Origin: an uncultured Mollicutes bacterium
GTDB lineage: Bacteria > Bacillota_I > Bacilli_A > ML615J-28 > CAG-313
Direction of reading: 5' to 3'
Assembly: GCA_900538885.1 (NCBI GenBank)
Contig: UQAI01000026.1
Coordinates: 1-22,888 of the forward strand
DNA: 22,888 nucleotides
The notes below the pieces were generated by a model. It searched no databases. It saw nothing but the letters and a program-made list of their open reading frames with translations, and had not been told where the DNA came from. This document shows positions 1 through 5,624 of the stretch, piece after piece. Made by a program: the position numbers and the translations under genes. Position 1 is the stretch's first letter; every line of letters begins with the position of its first letter.

Positions 1-299
1 ATTACTTTGCTAGGTACTCTTTTGGGTAGTGTTATACCTCTATTTCTCAAATTATAATATTTAACATTATATATCTTCCCATCATTTGCAGTATGTGCAA
101 AAAATGCACATACTGAATTTTCAAAAAGTTCTCCTTCTAAAAAAATATTTTTAATATGCTTGCTTATTACCGATCTATCCCTTTCGAATAAGACGGATAT
201 TTGCTCGATATTAATCCATATTGTTTTTTCTAACGGAGAAATATTGACATCTAATTTTACTTCATCATCAACAAACTTAACAATCTCATACTTGTTCAT
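1..299 (-). CDS. RhuM-family protein, 5' part only (runs off the window)
   Basis: An open frame of 99 codons begins at the ATG at 297-299 and leaves the window at base 1. A good ribosome binding site (AGAGGTGA, 306-313) lies 6 bases upstream of the ATG. The N-terminal part reads like the RhuM family (named after a Salmonella pathogenicity-island gene and found widely in mobile regions): KTIWINIEQISVLFERDRS and SVCAFFAHTANDGKIYNV match the usual 'W.t..qiA.LF...r..I..Hi.nIf..gEL...sVc..f.hta.DGK.Y' pattern. The molecular function of the family is not established. After KYYNL the usual 'D.II.vGYRV' continuation is missing and LRNRGITLPKRVPSKV follows, so the reading frame or gene may be rearranged near base 50. 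Its start overlaps the 3' end of the decayed antitoxin, so the two were probably one operon. Confidence 0.65.
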   Translation of the reverse strand, partial: MNKYEIVKFVDDEVKLDVNISPLEKTIWINIEQISVLFERDRSVISKHIKNIFLEGELFENSVCAFFAHTANDGKIYNVKYYNLRNRGITLPKRVPSKV

Positions 300-604
300 T
301 ATTTATCACCTCTATCAACTCCGTACCTTTTAAAACAACATCTAACTCGGTATCCAATGCATTTGCATATTTAACCAAAAAGAAAATAGTTAGAGAATTA
401 TTCATATTTTCAGGATCTAGTTATTTGTTGATGCATTATTCCCATTTTATCCACAATATCTTGTTGAGTAAATCCTATTTTTTCTCTTAAATATACAAAC
501 TGCATTACTATTTTTGTTTTTGTCACTTTTCTTGTTGTTCTATCGACATCTCTTTTAATTCTTTATTATGAAAAATTTTTAATATTTTATCTAACCTCTT
601 TCAT
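286..604 (-). pseudogene. Decayed HigA-type XRE antitoxin
   Basis: No single frame is open, but joined frames give a recognisable small HTH antitoxin: LDKILKIFHNKELKEMS, then VMQFVYLREKIGFTQQDIVD, then NNSLTIFFLVKYANALDTEL and a stop at 286-288. The central part is a helix-turn-helix of the HigA/XRE type. The 'LVKYANAL' segment is typical of the C-terminal half of such antitoxins. At least three lesions are needed: a frame change just after the ATG (602-604), an in-frame TGA plus frame change near 535-545, and a frame change near 420. Its 3' end overlaps the RhuM start by 14 bases. No partner toxin is visible upstream. The joined reading is my reconstruction. The HTH identity is fairly safe, the HigA label less so. 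Confidence 0.6.
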
Positions 605-621
605 TACTATACCTCAATAGT

Positions 622-627
622 ATTATA
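622..627 (-). promoter_or_regulatory. Probable -10 box of the antitoxin/RhuM operon
   Basis: A perfect TATAAT reads on the minus strand, 17 bases ahead of the decayed antitoxin ATG. The hexamer at 17-bp spacing (645-650, ATGTAA) is a poor -35, so this is a weak call based mainly on position. Confidence 0.35.
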
Positions 628-676
628 CGATGTTATTTAGATATTTACATCATTTTTATTTCTATATTTTAAAACG

Positions 677-763
677 TCAGTGGGCATAGCAATATACACA
701 CCCCACTGTGCAACCAATGACGATGTTCATGTTCTGAATCTGATTTTCGATACAAACACTCAT
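677..763 (-). pseudogene. Radical SAM protein stub (first 28 codons)
   Basis: Two bases after the ancestral stop of the MarR gene an ATG (761-763) opens 28 codons ending in TGA at 677-679. The peptide includes MNIVIGCTVGCVYCYAH, with the CX3CX2C motif that binds the radical SAM [4Fe-4S] cluster (C-T-V-G-C-V-Y-C), set in the 'N..iGC..GC.YCYA' context typical of one radical SAM group. The rest of the enzyme is absent: beyond about 676 the DNA becomes very AT-rich with no homologous continuation, so this is a truncated remnant. From memory, MarR genes of this type occur in Lachnospiraceae next to a pair of radical SAM genes annotated as the 'radical SAM mobile pair'. That assignment is an inference. 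Confidence 0.6.
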
Positions 764-765
764 AA

Positions 766-1189
766 CTACTGACGATCCTCAAGATTCTTTCTGATTCGGT
801 CAGGTATTCTTCAAACTGGGTGATTTCTTCCTCTGAGAAGCCTTTATAGTAAATGCGACCCATCTCAGTAGATACAGCATCGTACTCCTCCTTTAAAGCA
901 CGCGCTTTCTCAGTCAGAAACAGGAGCGTTTTTCTTTTGTCCGTTTCAGACTGAACACGATTTATCAGCACTTGATTTTCCATTCTTTCCAGCATCGTCG
1001 TAAGAGATGTTATCGCCAATCCGCATTTGATTGAGAGTGAACCAATCGTGATTCCATCCTCCTGCCACAGCACATAAAGAATGCGACCCTGGGCTCCATT
1101 GAATGCATCAATATTCTTTTTGCTAGAAGCTTCTCAAACGTTCTGTCTCCTAGTTGTTTTATTTTAGTGACAAGAAATCCACCATTCAT
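766..1189 (-). pseudogene. Frameshifted MarR-family regulator
   Basis: Joined frames give a full-length MarR winged-helix repressor. The start is MNGGFLVTKIKQLGDRTFEK (ATG at 1187-1189), then a frameshift in the T5 run at 1117-1121 (A5 on the coding strand; A6 would restore the frame), then NIDAFNGAQGRILYVLWQED and the wHTH segment ending ETDKRKTLLFLTEKARALKE. A second frameshift at about 799-804 separates FEEYL from DRIRKNLEDRQ and an ancestral TAG at 766-768. The 'tD.RkT..fLTekA' wing motif is diagnostic of the family. The stretch open in one frame is only 766-1073 plus a read-through tail. Base composition is visibly more GC-rich than the flanks, suggesting transfer. It directly precedes the radical SAM stub, so it probably once controlled that operon. 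Confidence 0.8.
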
Positions 1190-1200
1190 TTTTATGTAAA

Positions 1201-1220
1201 AACCTCCTATATAGGAGGTT
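1201..1220. promoter_or_regulatory. Perfect 20-bp palindrome, probable MarR operator, includes the SD
   Basis: AACCTCCTATATAGGAGGTT is a perfect inverted repeat just upstream of the MarR start. Its left arm, read on the minus strand, supplies the AGGAGG ribosome binding site 13 bases from the ATG. MarR repressors bind palindromes of about this size in their own promoter regions, so autoregulation is likely. A TTGACA (1224-1229, minus) lies just upstream, but no -10 at normal spacing is seen. Confidence 0.5.
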
Positions 1221-1640
1221 TATTGTCAAAAGTTTGTATGTTTATAAAGAGTCAAATTGCACTTGATTGAATCCGTTATATTATGCCTATCCAACTGATC
1301 ATCACAACATTCACATCGCTCACGCTTTTGTTTCAACTAATATAAAATGCTATTTCTACAAGGCTCGGAAGGATGTTGGCGGAAAGAATAAATGTTCCTA
1401 TCTGCAATGAAAAAAAGTCCGATAGCATTGTATCAGACTTATTCTACTATTATGTGTGCGACTACCTATTTTGATACAATTTGCGTACAGTTTGATCAAA
1501 ATGTGTGCAATAAACTTACTGATAAATTGGAATTTGTTTAATATCCTTGTCCTTCTATATAAACATTATGATCTTTGATGTCATACACATAGTCCAAGTA
1601 ATTATGGACTAAAAATATTATTAAGTACAAACAGACGAGA
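1221..1640. other. Non-coding accessory stretch, no gene recognised
   Basis: All six frames are interrupted by stops. A hairpin terminator (1409-1440) lies in the middle. On the minus strand around 1250-1340 there is a Cys-rich broken reading (RERCECCDDQLD and following) that may be gene debris, but I cannot assign it. Nothing else supportable is seen. Confidence 0.5.
1409..1440 (-). terminator. Rho-independent terminator
   Basis: AAGTC and GATA (1415-1424) pair with TATC and GACTT (1431-1440) around a 6-base loop with one mismatch. On the minus strand the stem runs into seven T residues. No intact gene now lies upstream, so it probably belonged to a lost gene. Confidence 0.65.
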
Positions 1641-1686
1641 AAGTAAAAAGCCAGCTAACCTAATTTAAATTTGGATTAACTGACTT
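1641..1686 (-). terminator. Terminator of the split XRE regulator gene
   Basis: As minus-strand RNA, AAGUCAGUUAAUC pairs with GGUUAGCUGGCUU over 13 positions, including several G-U pairs, then runs into UUUUUAC. On the plus strand the same arms look mismatched (C/A), so the G-U pairing shows the direction. It lies 6 bases downstream of the regulator's stop. Confidence 0.7.
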
Positions 1687-1691
1687 GATGA

Positions 1692-2219
1692 CTAATTATA
1701 TTGTTTTTTATATTTTGCTAATTTTTCTAATAATTTTATATATTCTTCATTGCCTTTTAATTTAACAAAATCTCCACGTTGTAAATCATTCAAAAGAGTA
1801 AAAGATTCATTACCATATGTTTTTGTATTACCTGAATATGAAATTTGTTCTCTATCATCTTCAATGTGATTAAATAACAAAGATGTATGTTTGAAAACTT
1901 TTGGTCTACTATCACTTTCTACAGCACATTTACAACATATTTTGATATGATGTAATGCCTTTTCTATATTATCTAATTTTAAATAATCAATTGCAATAAA
2001 TCTATTTACCGTTTTTATGTACCATAATACTTGTATTGGGTAATCCTTATTTTCAAACATTATTTGACAAACTTGGTTAAATTTATTTAATGCAATTACC
2101 ATTTCTTTTAATGGATAAGTTTCATTTTTTCTCATATCCATAAGTTGATCCCAGAAATCACCTATAATACCACATATTTCTAGTTGGCAATATTTTGTCA
2201 ATTCATCCCCATCTAACAT
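1692..2219 (-). CDS. C-terminal fragment of the split XRE/TPR-type regulator
   Basis: This frame encodes 175 residues beginning MLDGDELTKYCQLEI. It has no DNA-binding domain and no ribosome binding site. It reads as the helical, TPR-like C-terminal half of the XRE regulator encoded just upstream: 'LDG.EL...CQ.ei..li...w.ql' and 'Al.hi..c...a' patterns are usual in the second half of about 360-residue clostridial HTH regulators. It overlaps the upstream frame by 7 bases. Adding one A at the AAA run at 2238-2240 would join the two as LRKDYYSSYMLDGDELTKY. It is best treated as one broken gene (1692-2770). A terminator follows directly. Confidence 0.7.
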   Translation of the reverse strand: MLDGDELTKYCQLEICGIIGDFWDQLMDMRKNETYPLKEMVIALNKFNQVCQIMFENKDYPIQVLWYIKTVNRFIAIDYLKLDNIEKALHHIKICCKCAVESDSRPKVFKHTSLLFNHIEDDREQISYSGNTKTYGNESFTLLNDLQRGDFVKLKGNEEYIKLLEKLAKYKKQYN

Positions 2220-2770
2220 ATATGATGAATAATAGTCTTTCTTAAGTTTTGGTTAAATATATCTTTTAATTTTACTTTATCTTTTTTATGTAAATATAAC
2301 CAAAATAACTTATCATATGCTTTATCTTTTATCTCTTCATCATACGAAAGTCTAACAAGTCGTTCAAGTACTTCAATTCCTTCATCAATTATTGATTTAT
2401 CTTCATTATGTGCTGCACTACAAGAATTTGCATACATAAGTTGAACCTTTTCAATATGTGGATATTTTTCATACATTTTTTTCATATATTCATAACACCC
2501 AACATTATCACCCTTTTTATTATATTTTCGATAAGTTTCATTTATTTCTTCTACTATTTTATCATTTTTAAATTTATCAGTACCTAACAAATAGTCAACT
2601 GTAACATTGAACACATTTGCTATAAGTGGTAGTAAAATAATATCAGGATAACTTACTGATGTCTCCCATCTTGATACAGCTTGTGTTGATACACCTAAAT
2701 ATTCTGCAAGTTCCTCCTGAGACATCTTTTTCTTTTGTCTTAGCTCTTTTATTATTGAACCTATATTCAT
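2213..2770 (-). CDS. XRE-family transcriptional regulator, N-terminal part (frameshifted)
   Basis: The product (185 residues) starts MNIGSIIKELRQKKKMSQEE, with a classical XRE helix-turn-helix at residues 6-60 (SQEELAEYLGVSTQAVSRWE, then PLIANVFNVTVDYLLG). A helical region follows that normally continues as tetratricopeptide-like repeats. The frame ends prematurely in RKTIIHHIC after a probable one-base loss at 2238-2240, and the rest of the protein continues in the next frame to 1692. The ATG is preceded by AAAGGAG. The target genes are unknown. Self-control is plausible because a palindrome sits at the transcription start. Whether the break is biological or an assembly error cannot be told here. 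A truncated HTH protein could still bind DNA. Confidence 0.8.
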   Translation of the reverse strand: MNIGSIIKELRQKKKMSQEELAEYLGVSTQAVSRWETSVSYPDIILLPLIANVFNVTVDYLLGTDKFKNDKIVEEINETYRKYNKKGDNVGCYEYMKKMYEKYPHIEKVQLMYANSCSAAHNEDKSIIDEGIEVLERLVRLSYDEEIKDKAYDKLFWLYLHKKDKVKLKDIFNQNLRKTIIHHIC

Positions 2771-2795
2771 AATATTTTCTCCTTTATTAATGTAT

Positions 2796-2823
2796 TGTAA
2801 TGGCCAATTACACTAATATTATA
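2796..2823 (-). promoter_or_regulatory. Promoter and likely operator of the XRE gene
   Basis: On the minus strand TATAAT (2818-2823) is followed closely by the inverted repeat TGTAAT-N5-ATTACA (2796-2812), which would cover the transcription start. The -35 at 17-bp spacing is weak (TGGTTA, 2841-2846). The palindrome ahead of an XRE gene suggests autoregulation. Confidence 0.45.
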
Positions 2824-3075
2824 TATTGTTTAATTGCGAATAACCATAACTCATTTGATGATAAAAAATCAATCAAAGCGTGATATTACTATTATTATAA
2901 TGCATTTTCATAATTTTTACTAATATTATATTGCATATTAGTTCTAATTTCTTCAATTGACTATTTTTCCTCTCACCTTAAAATACTCTATATTTCTACT
3001 ATAAATATGATGACTTATAGACACATTCAAATGCCTAATTGCTACGATATCTATCTTTTTATAAGGTGTGGTGGG
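2824..3075. other. Non-coding AT-rich spacer
   Basis: No open frame of useful length is seen on either strand between the XRE promoter and the end of the flavoprotein gene. It carries one copy of a 26-bp repeat (3009-3034) and a 9-base inverted partner of its first part (3076-3084). Confidence 0.5.
3009..3034 (+). repeat. Imperfect 26-bp direct repeat, distal copy
   Basis: The 26 bases match 4756-4781 at 23 positions (mismatches at offsets 14, 21 and 26), in the same orientation. The other copy overlaps the tRNA-His terminator arm and the last bases of the tRNA, so the pair brackets the two-gene KilA-N module. It could be an attachment-site footprint, or a stray copy of the tRNA trailer. Confidence 0.45.
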
Positions 3076-3088
3076 CTATAAGTCTTTC

Positions 3089-3856
3089 CTATAATCCCAT
3101 ATTTCTTTTATACGTATCAATTAATGCAACAATACATTTCTTATCCATAACCGAATCACTCATTTTAATTTCATATTTACGTCTTTGAATAGGCAAACAT
3201 TTATTTATATCATTTAAAATATTTGATATCAAAGGAATAAAGAGAGGATTCTCTTCGTCAGATCCATATATTCCTATAATATGTAATTTGCTAATGAATG
3301 CTGGATAATTCGCTTCATTATTATTAAAATAGTCTTGCATTCTTTCCATAAGTGTAAAATACAGTGAAGGTGGATTTCCACAATACATAGGAACCACAAA
3401 AATTATTTTATTATACTTAATAATATTATCAAGCAAATTATAAATATCATCATGCCGATACTTGCATTTATTGATGGTCATACACTCATAATTGCATTTA
3501 TTACATGAATTAATAAACAAATCTTTAAAACTAATGAAGGTATCAAATTCATTCATCATGTATTTTATAATATTTTCTGAATTACCATTTGATCTTGCAC
3601 TAAACGATATATAAAGATTTGAATTAGTATTTTTAGGAAGTGGAGTATTATTTGAACTATTTTCAAATATTTGATCTAATGTTAAATTATATTTATCAAT
3701 TAGTATCATTAATTTATCGTAGCTTATTTCGTTAATTCCTTTTTCTATTTTATTAATAGTTGTTTTAGAAGTATATCCAAGTTCTTTTGCAAAAGCTTCT
3801 TGGCTTAATCCTTCATTGATTCTTATTTGTTTTATTTTATCGCCTAATTTACTCAT
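3089..3856 (-). CDS. XRE HTH fused to an iron-sulfur flavoprotein-like domain
   Basis: The protein has 255 residues. Residues 5-65 form an XRE helix-turn-helix (SQEAFAKELGYTSKTTINKI). Residues 80-255 form a flavodoxin-fold FMN reductase-like domain: a phosphate-binding loop (SFSARSNGNSENI, 84-96) and a flavin-ring segment (VPMYCGNPPSLYFTLMERM, 155-173). Four cysteines (C118, C121, C125, C131; CX2CX3CX5C) resemble the compact cluster motif of Isf-type iron-sulfur flavoproteins (CX2CX2CX4-7C). The layout suggests a DNA-binding regulator gated by redox state or flavin, which is an inference. The gene overlaps the upstream KilA-N gene by 8 bases (ATGAGTAA) and has no strong ribosome binding site of its own, so translation is probably coupled. 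No family name for the fusion is known to me. Confidence 0.8.
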   Translation of the reverse strand: MSKLGDKIKQIRINEGLSQEAFAKELGYTSKTTINKIEKGINEISYDKLMILIDKYNLTLDQIFENSSNNTPLPKNTNSNLYISFSARSNGNSENIIKYMMNEFDTFISFKDLFINSCNKCNYECMTINKCKYRHDDIYNLLDNIIKYNKIIFVVPMYCGNPPSLYFTLMERMQDYFNNNEANYPAFISKLHIIGIYGSDEENPLFIPLISNILNDINKCLPIQRRKYEIKMSDSVMDKKCIVALIDTYKRNMGL

Positions 3857-4673
3857 TGTTATTTATCTTTATTACTTTCTCATTATTTTTATTGAATAAT
3901 TCTTTTTCTTTGTTTGCTTCATTATTTAATATAATTAATCTTGTTTGTGGAGGTATATTTTCTTCTATAAGTTTTGAATTGTAAAATTCCAAGTTAGAAA
4001 GTATTGCTAGTTCTATTGTAGAAACGTAATCTCTAACATTTCCATTTTTACTAGGATTAGCTTCTCGCCACTGTTTTGCAGTCATGCCGAATAAAGCCAC
4101 ATTTAATATATCTGCTTCACTTGCATAAATTTCGTTTTTTTGTTCTGTTGTTAAATTTACTGTTATTAAATATTTACTTACCGCCTCAGTGTTTATTAAG
4201 TAGTTTAACTTAACGATTAATCGTTGCCCTTGCCATTCTAATTTATCGCTTTCCAATGATTTTAATCTTTGAAATTCCTTTATTATATATAACTTAATTT
4301 CAGGAGAAATCCATGAAGCAAATTCTAAAGCTATATCCCTATGAGCATATGTTCCTCCTCCATATTTTCCTGCTTTTGATTTAATCCCTATTGCATTTGT
4401 AGATTTTATCCATTTTGATGGTGTCATAACAAAAGAATTGCGTCCATATTCTTTTTTAAAGGTGTCGAATTCGACGCGGTTAAAATTTGGATTATTTAGC
4501 GTCTCCCATAAACCAATATAATCAATTGTATCCTTTAATCTCATCCAATTTTGAATAGGATATCTTGGATCATCATTATTTAAAAATTTTGCTATATCTG
4601 TTAGACTAACATAATCATCATCACTAAATCCTGTGATAGTAATTTCTTTATCTTTAACAATTATTTTACTCAT
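3849..4673 (-). CDS. KilA-N domain protein
   Basis: The product has 274 residues. Residues 18-140 are a very typical KilA-N domain: DYVSLTDIAKFLN, NWMRLKDTIDYIGLWE.LNNPNFN, a KWI..TNAIGIKSKAGKYGG segment and HRDIALEFASWISPEIKLYI. KilA-N domains are DNA-binding modules common in phages and mobile islands, often as antirepressors or nuclease-linked proteins. The C-terminal half (145-274) is helical and Asn/Lys/Glu-rich, without a recognisable catalytic motif. The start has a strong SD (AGGAGGT, 4681-4687) 7 bases from the ATG and a consensus promoter just upstream. It is the first gene of a two-gene operon with the HTH-flavoprotein. The biological role is unknown. Confidence 0.85.
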   Translation of the reverse strand: MSKIIVKDKEITITGFSDDDYVSLTDIAKFLNNDDPRYPIQNWMRLKDTIDYIGLWETLNNPNFNRVEFDTFKKEYGRNSFVMTPSKWIKSTNAIGIKSKAGKYGGGTYAHRDIALEFASWISPEIKLYIIKEFQRLKSLESDKLEWQGQRLIVKLNYLINTEAVSKYLITVNLTTEQKNEIYASEADILNVALFGMTAKQWREANPSKNGNVRDYVSTIELAILSNLEFYNSKLIEENIPPQTRLIILNNEANKEKELFNKNNEKVIKINNNE

Positions 4674-4696
4674 ATTTTATACCTCCTACCACCCAG

Positions 4697-4725
4697 ATTA
4701 TACCATAAAGTTGATTATTAATCAA
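4697..4725 (-). promoter_or_regulatory. Promoter of the KilA-N operon
   Basis: On the minus strand TTGATT (4720-4725), a 17-base spacer and TATAAT (4697-4702) with an upstream TGG make a strong sigma-70-type promoter with an extended -10. The start of transcription would fall about 20 bases before the KilA-N ATG. Confidence 0.75.
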
Positions 4726-4726
4726 C
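4710..4726. promoter_or_regulatory. 17-bp palindrome over the -35 box (probable operator)
   Basis: GTTGATTATTAATCAAC is a perfect palindrome with a single central base. It covers the -35 hexamer and half of the spacer of the KilA-N promoter, where a bound repressor would block RNA polymerase. The HTH-flavoprotein encoded by the same operon is the natural candidate to bind it (inference). Confidence 0.6.
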
Positions 4727-4737
4727 CAAATCAAATT

Positions 4738-4765
4738 AAAAAATAAGTCATCTTAGATGACTTAT
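4738..4765 (-). terminator. Terminator of the tRNA-Trp/tRNA-His unit
   Basis: A 10-bp perfect stem (4743-4752 with 4756-4765) closes on a 3-base loop and runs into six T residues on the minus strand, about 14 bases after the tRNA-His CCA end. Confidence 0.85.
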
Positions 4766-4781
4766 AGATACATTCTAATGG
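4756..4781 (+). repeat. Imperfect 26-bp direct repeat, copy at the tRNA-His end
   Basis: This is the partner of 3009-3034 (23 of 26 identical). It covers one arm of the tRNA terminator and the terminal CCA of tRNA-His. Confidence 0.45.
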
Positions 4782-4855
4782 GGCGAATGATGGGATTCGA
4801 ACCCACGCATGACGGAGCCACAATCCGCTGTGTTAACCTCTTCACCACATTCGCC
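4779..4855 (-). tRNA. tRNA-His (GTG)
   Basis: The cloverleaf is complete: GCGAATG pairs with CATTCGC, the D-loop contains GGTTAA, the anticodon loop is TTGTGGC with anticodon GTG, and the T-loop is TTCGAAT. CCA is encoded. The extra 5' G (G-1, base 4855) opposite C73, the identity mark of tRNA-His, is present. The first anticodon-stem pair is a G-U wobble. It lies 1 base from tRNA-Trp and is co-transcribed with it. Confidence 0.95.
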
Positions 4856-4856
4856 A

Positions 4857-4930
4857 TGGCAGGGGCAGTAAGAATCGAACTCACATTGACGGTTTTGGAG
4901 ACCGGTGTACTACCGTTGTACGATGCCCCT
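4857..4930 (-). tRNA. tRNA-Trp (CCA)
   Basis: The acceptor AGGGGCA pairs with TGCCCCT, with G73 and an encoded CCA. The anticodon loop CTCCAAA gives anticodon CCA. It is very close to the Bacillus tRNA-Trp pattern. The outermost anticodon-stem pair (27-43) appears to be a C-U mismatch. The anticodon reads UGG, in line with TGG being the tryptophan codon in the window. Confidence 0.93.
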
Positions 4931-4941
4931 AGCGCTTTAAT

Positions 4942-4970
4942 ATTATATCAAATTTTTTATAATAATGCAA
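4942..4970 (-). promoter_or_regulatory. Promoter of the tRNA-Trp/His unit
   Basis: On the minus strand TTGCAT (4965-4970), 17 bases, then TATAAT (4942-4947), ending 11 bases before the first base of tRNA-Trp. Confidence 0.65.
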
Positions 4971-4981
4971 CTGTTTTAATC

Positions 4982-5015
4982 AAAAAAGAAAAATAACAGC
5001 TTAAAACTGTTATTT
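4982..5015 (-). terminator. Terminator of the DUF1540 gene
   Basis: A 9-bp stem (AAATAACAG 4991-4999 with CTGTTATTT 5007-5015) runs into a T-rich tract on the minus strand. The gene's stop codon lies at the edge of the stem. Confidence 0.75.
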
Positions 5016-5374
5016 TAGTCTTTACATTCAAATGTTTGACAGTTGGTTACTTCTCTATTTGCGCCTTCTTTTACATTAAGTTTTAGTTCACCATTGACAT
5101 TTTTAATTTCAATTCTATCAGCATAACATCTTTGGCCTTTTTCGAAAACACAATTTGTAGCATCACAATAAACTTCTGTCATGATACTTGGATTAAGTCC
5201 GCCCAACACCGCAAATTCGTAATTACTATTATCGGCACTACGACATTGATAACTACTACATCTAGTTTCTTTTTTGGTTTTCGCATCAGGTCCATCTACA
5301 TCAATGTAGTTTTTTCCACATAACCAATCATAATTATAAATACATTGTTCAACTTTACATTTTAATTTTGGCAT
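5015..5374 (-). CDS. DUF1540 protein with two Cys-rich repeats
   Basis: The product has 119 residues in two copies of the DUF1540 motif. The first is at about 4-45 (KCKVEQCIYNYDWLC, then ETRCSSYQC). The second is at about 68-117 (VYCDATNCVFEKGQRC, then EVTNCQTFEC). Each repeat carries four to five cysteines in a pattern suited to binding a metal ion. This kind of small protein is common in Firmicutes, and its function is not known. AAAGGA lies 8 bases before the ATG. A TATAAT (5414-5419) and a hairpin in the leader (5390-5407, AAAGTCA-tttt-TGACTTT) lie upstream. The gene sits alone between two tRNA pairs. Confidence 0.85.
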   Translation of the reverse strand: MPKLKCKVEQCIYNYDWLCGKNYIDVDGPDAKTKKETRCSSYQCRSADNSNYEFAVLGGLNPSIMTEVYCDATNCVFEKGQRCYADRIEIKNVNGELKLNVKEGANREVTNCQTFECKD

Positions 5375-5487
5375 ATTTTTGTCCTTTCTAAAGTCATTTT
5401 TGACTTTTTTATTATTATAAGTAGGTATGCTTTTTTTATACTTACAATTTTATAAAAATCTAAAAACACACTAAAAACACAAATTAG

Positions 5488-5516
5488 TTGACAAAACTAT
5501 TAAAAAAAGATATAAT
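5488..5516 (+). promoter_or_regulatory. Consensus promoter of the tRNA-Ser/Glu unit
   Basis: TTGACA (5488-5493), a 17-base spacer and TATAAT (5511-5516) match the sigma-70 consensus exactly, ending 11 bases before tRNA-Ser. Confidence 0.9.
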
Positions 5517-5527
5517 ATTATAGCGTT

Positions 5528-5618
5528 GGAGTAGTACTCAAGAGGCTGAAGAGGTGCCCCTGCTAAGGGCATAGACCGGGAAACTGGTGCAAGGGTTCAA
5601 ATCCCTTCTACTCCGCCA
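5528..5618 (+). tRNA. tRNA-Ser (GCT)
   Basis: The acceptor GGAGTAG pairs with CTACTCC, followed by G73 and an encoded CCA. The anticodon stem is TGCCC/GGGCA with loop CTGCTAA and anticodon GCT. The long variable arm typical of serine tRNAs is present (about 5577-5591). Confidence 0.95.
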
Positions 5619-5624
5619 TCTTTT

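Noticed and set aside
400..560. TGA read as tryptophan (mycoplasma code) to rescue the antitoxin
   Set aside because: Other lesions remain, and uvrA and other intact genes use TGA as stop and TGG for Trp, with a tRNA-Trp of anticodon CCA.
4757..4996. Plus-strand open frame of 79 codons
   Set aside because: It runs antisense through tRNA-His and tRNA-Trp and has no SD. The cloverleafs explain the sequence.
5132..5323. Plus-strand open frame of 63 codons
   Set aside because: It is antisense to the DUF1540 gene, whose Cys repeats are clearly coding on the minus strand.
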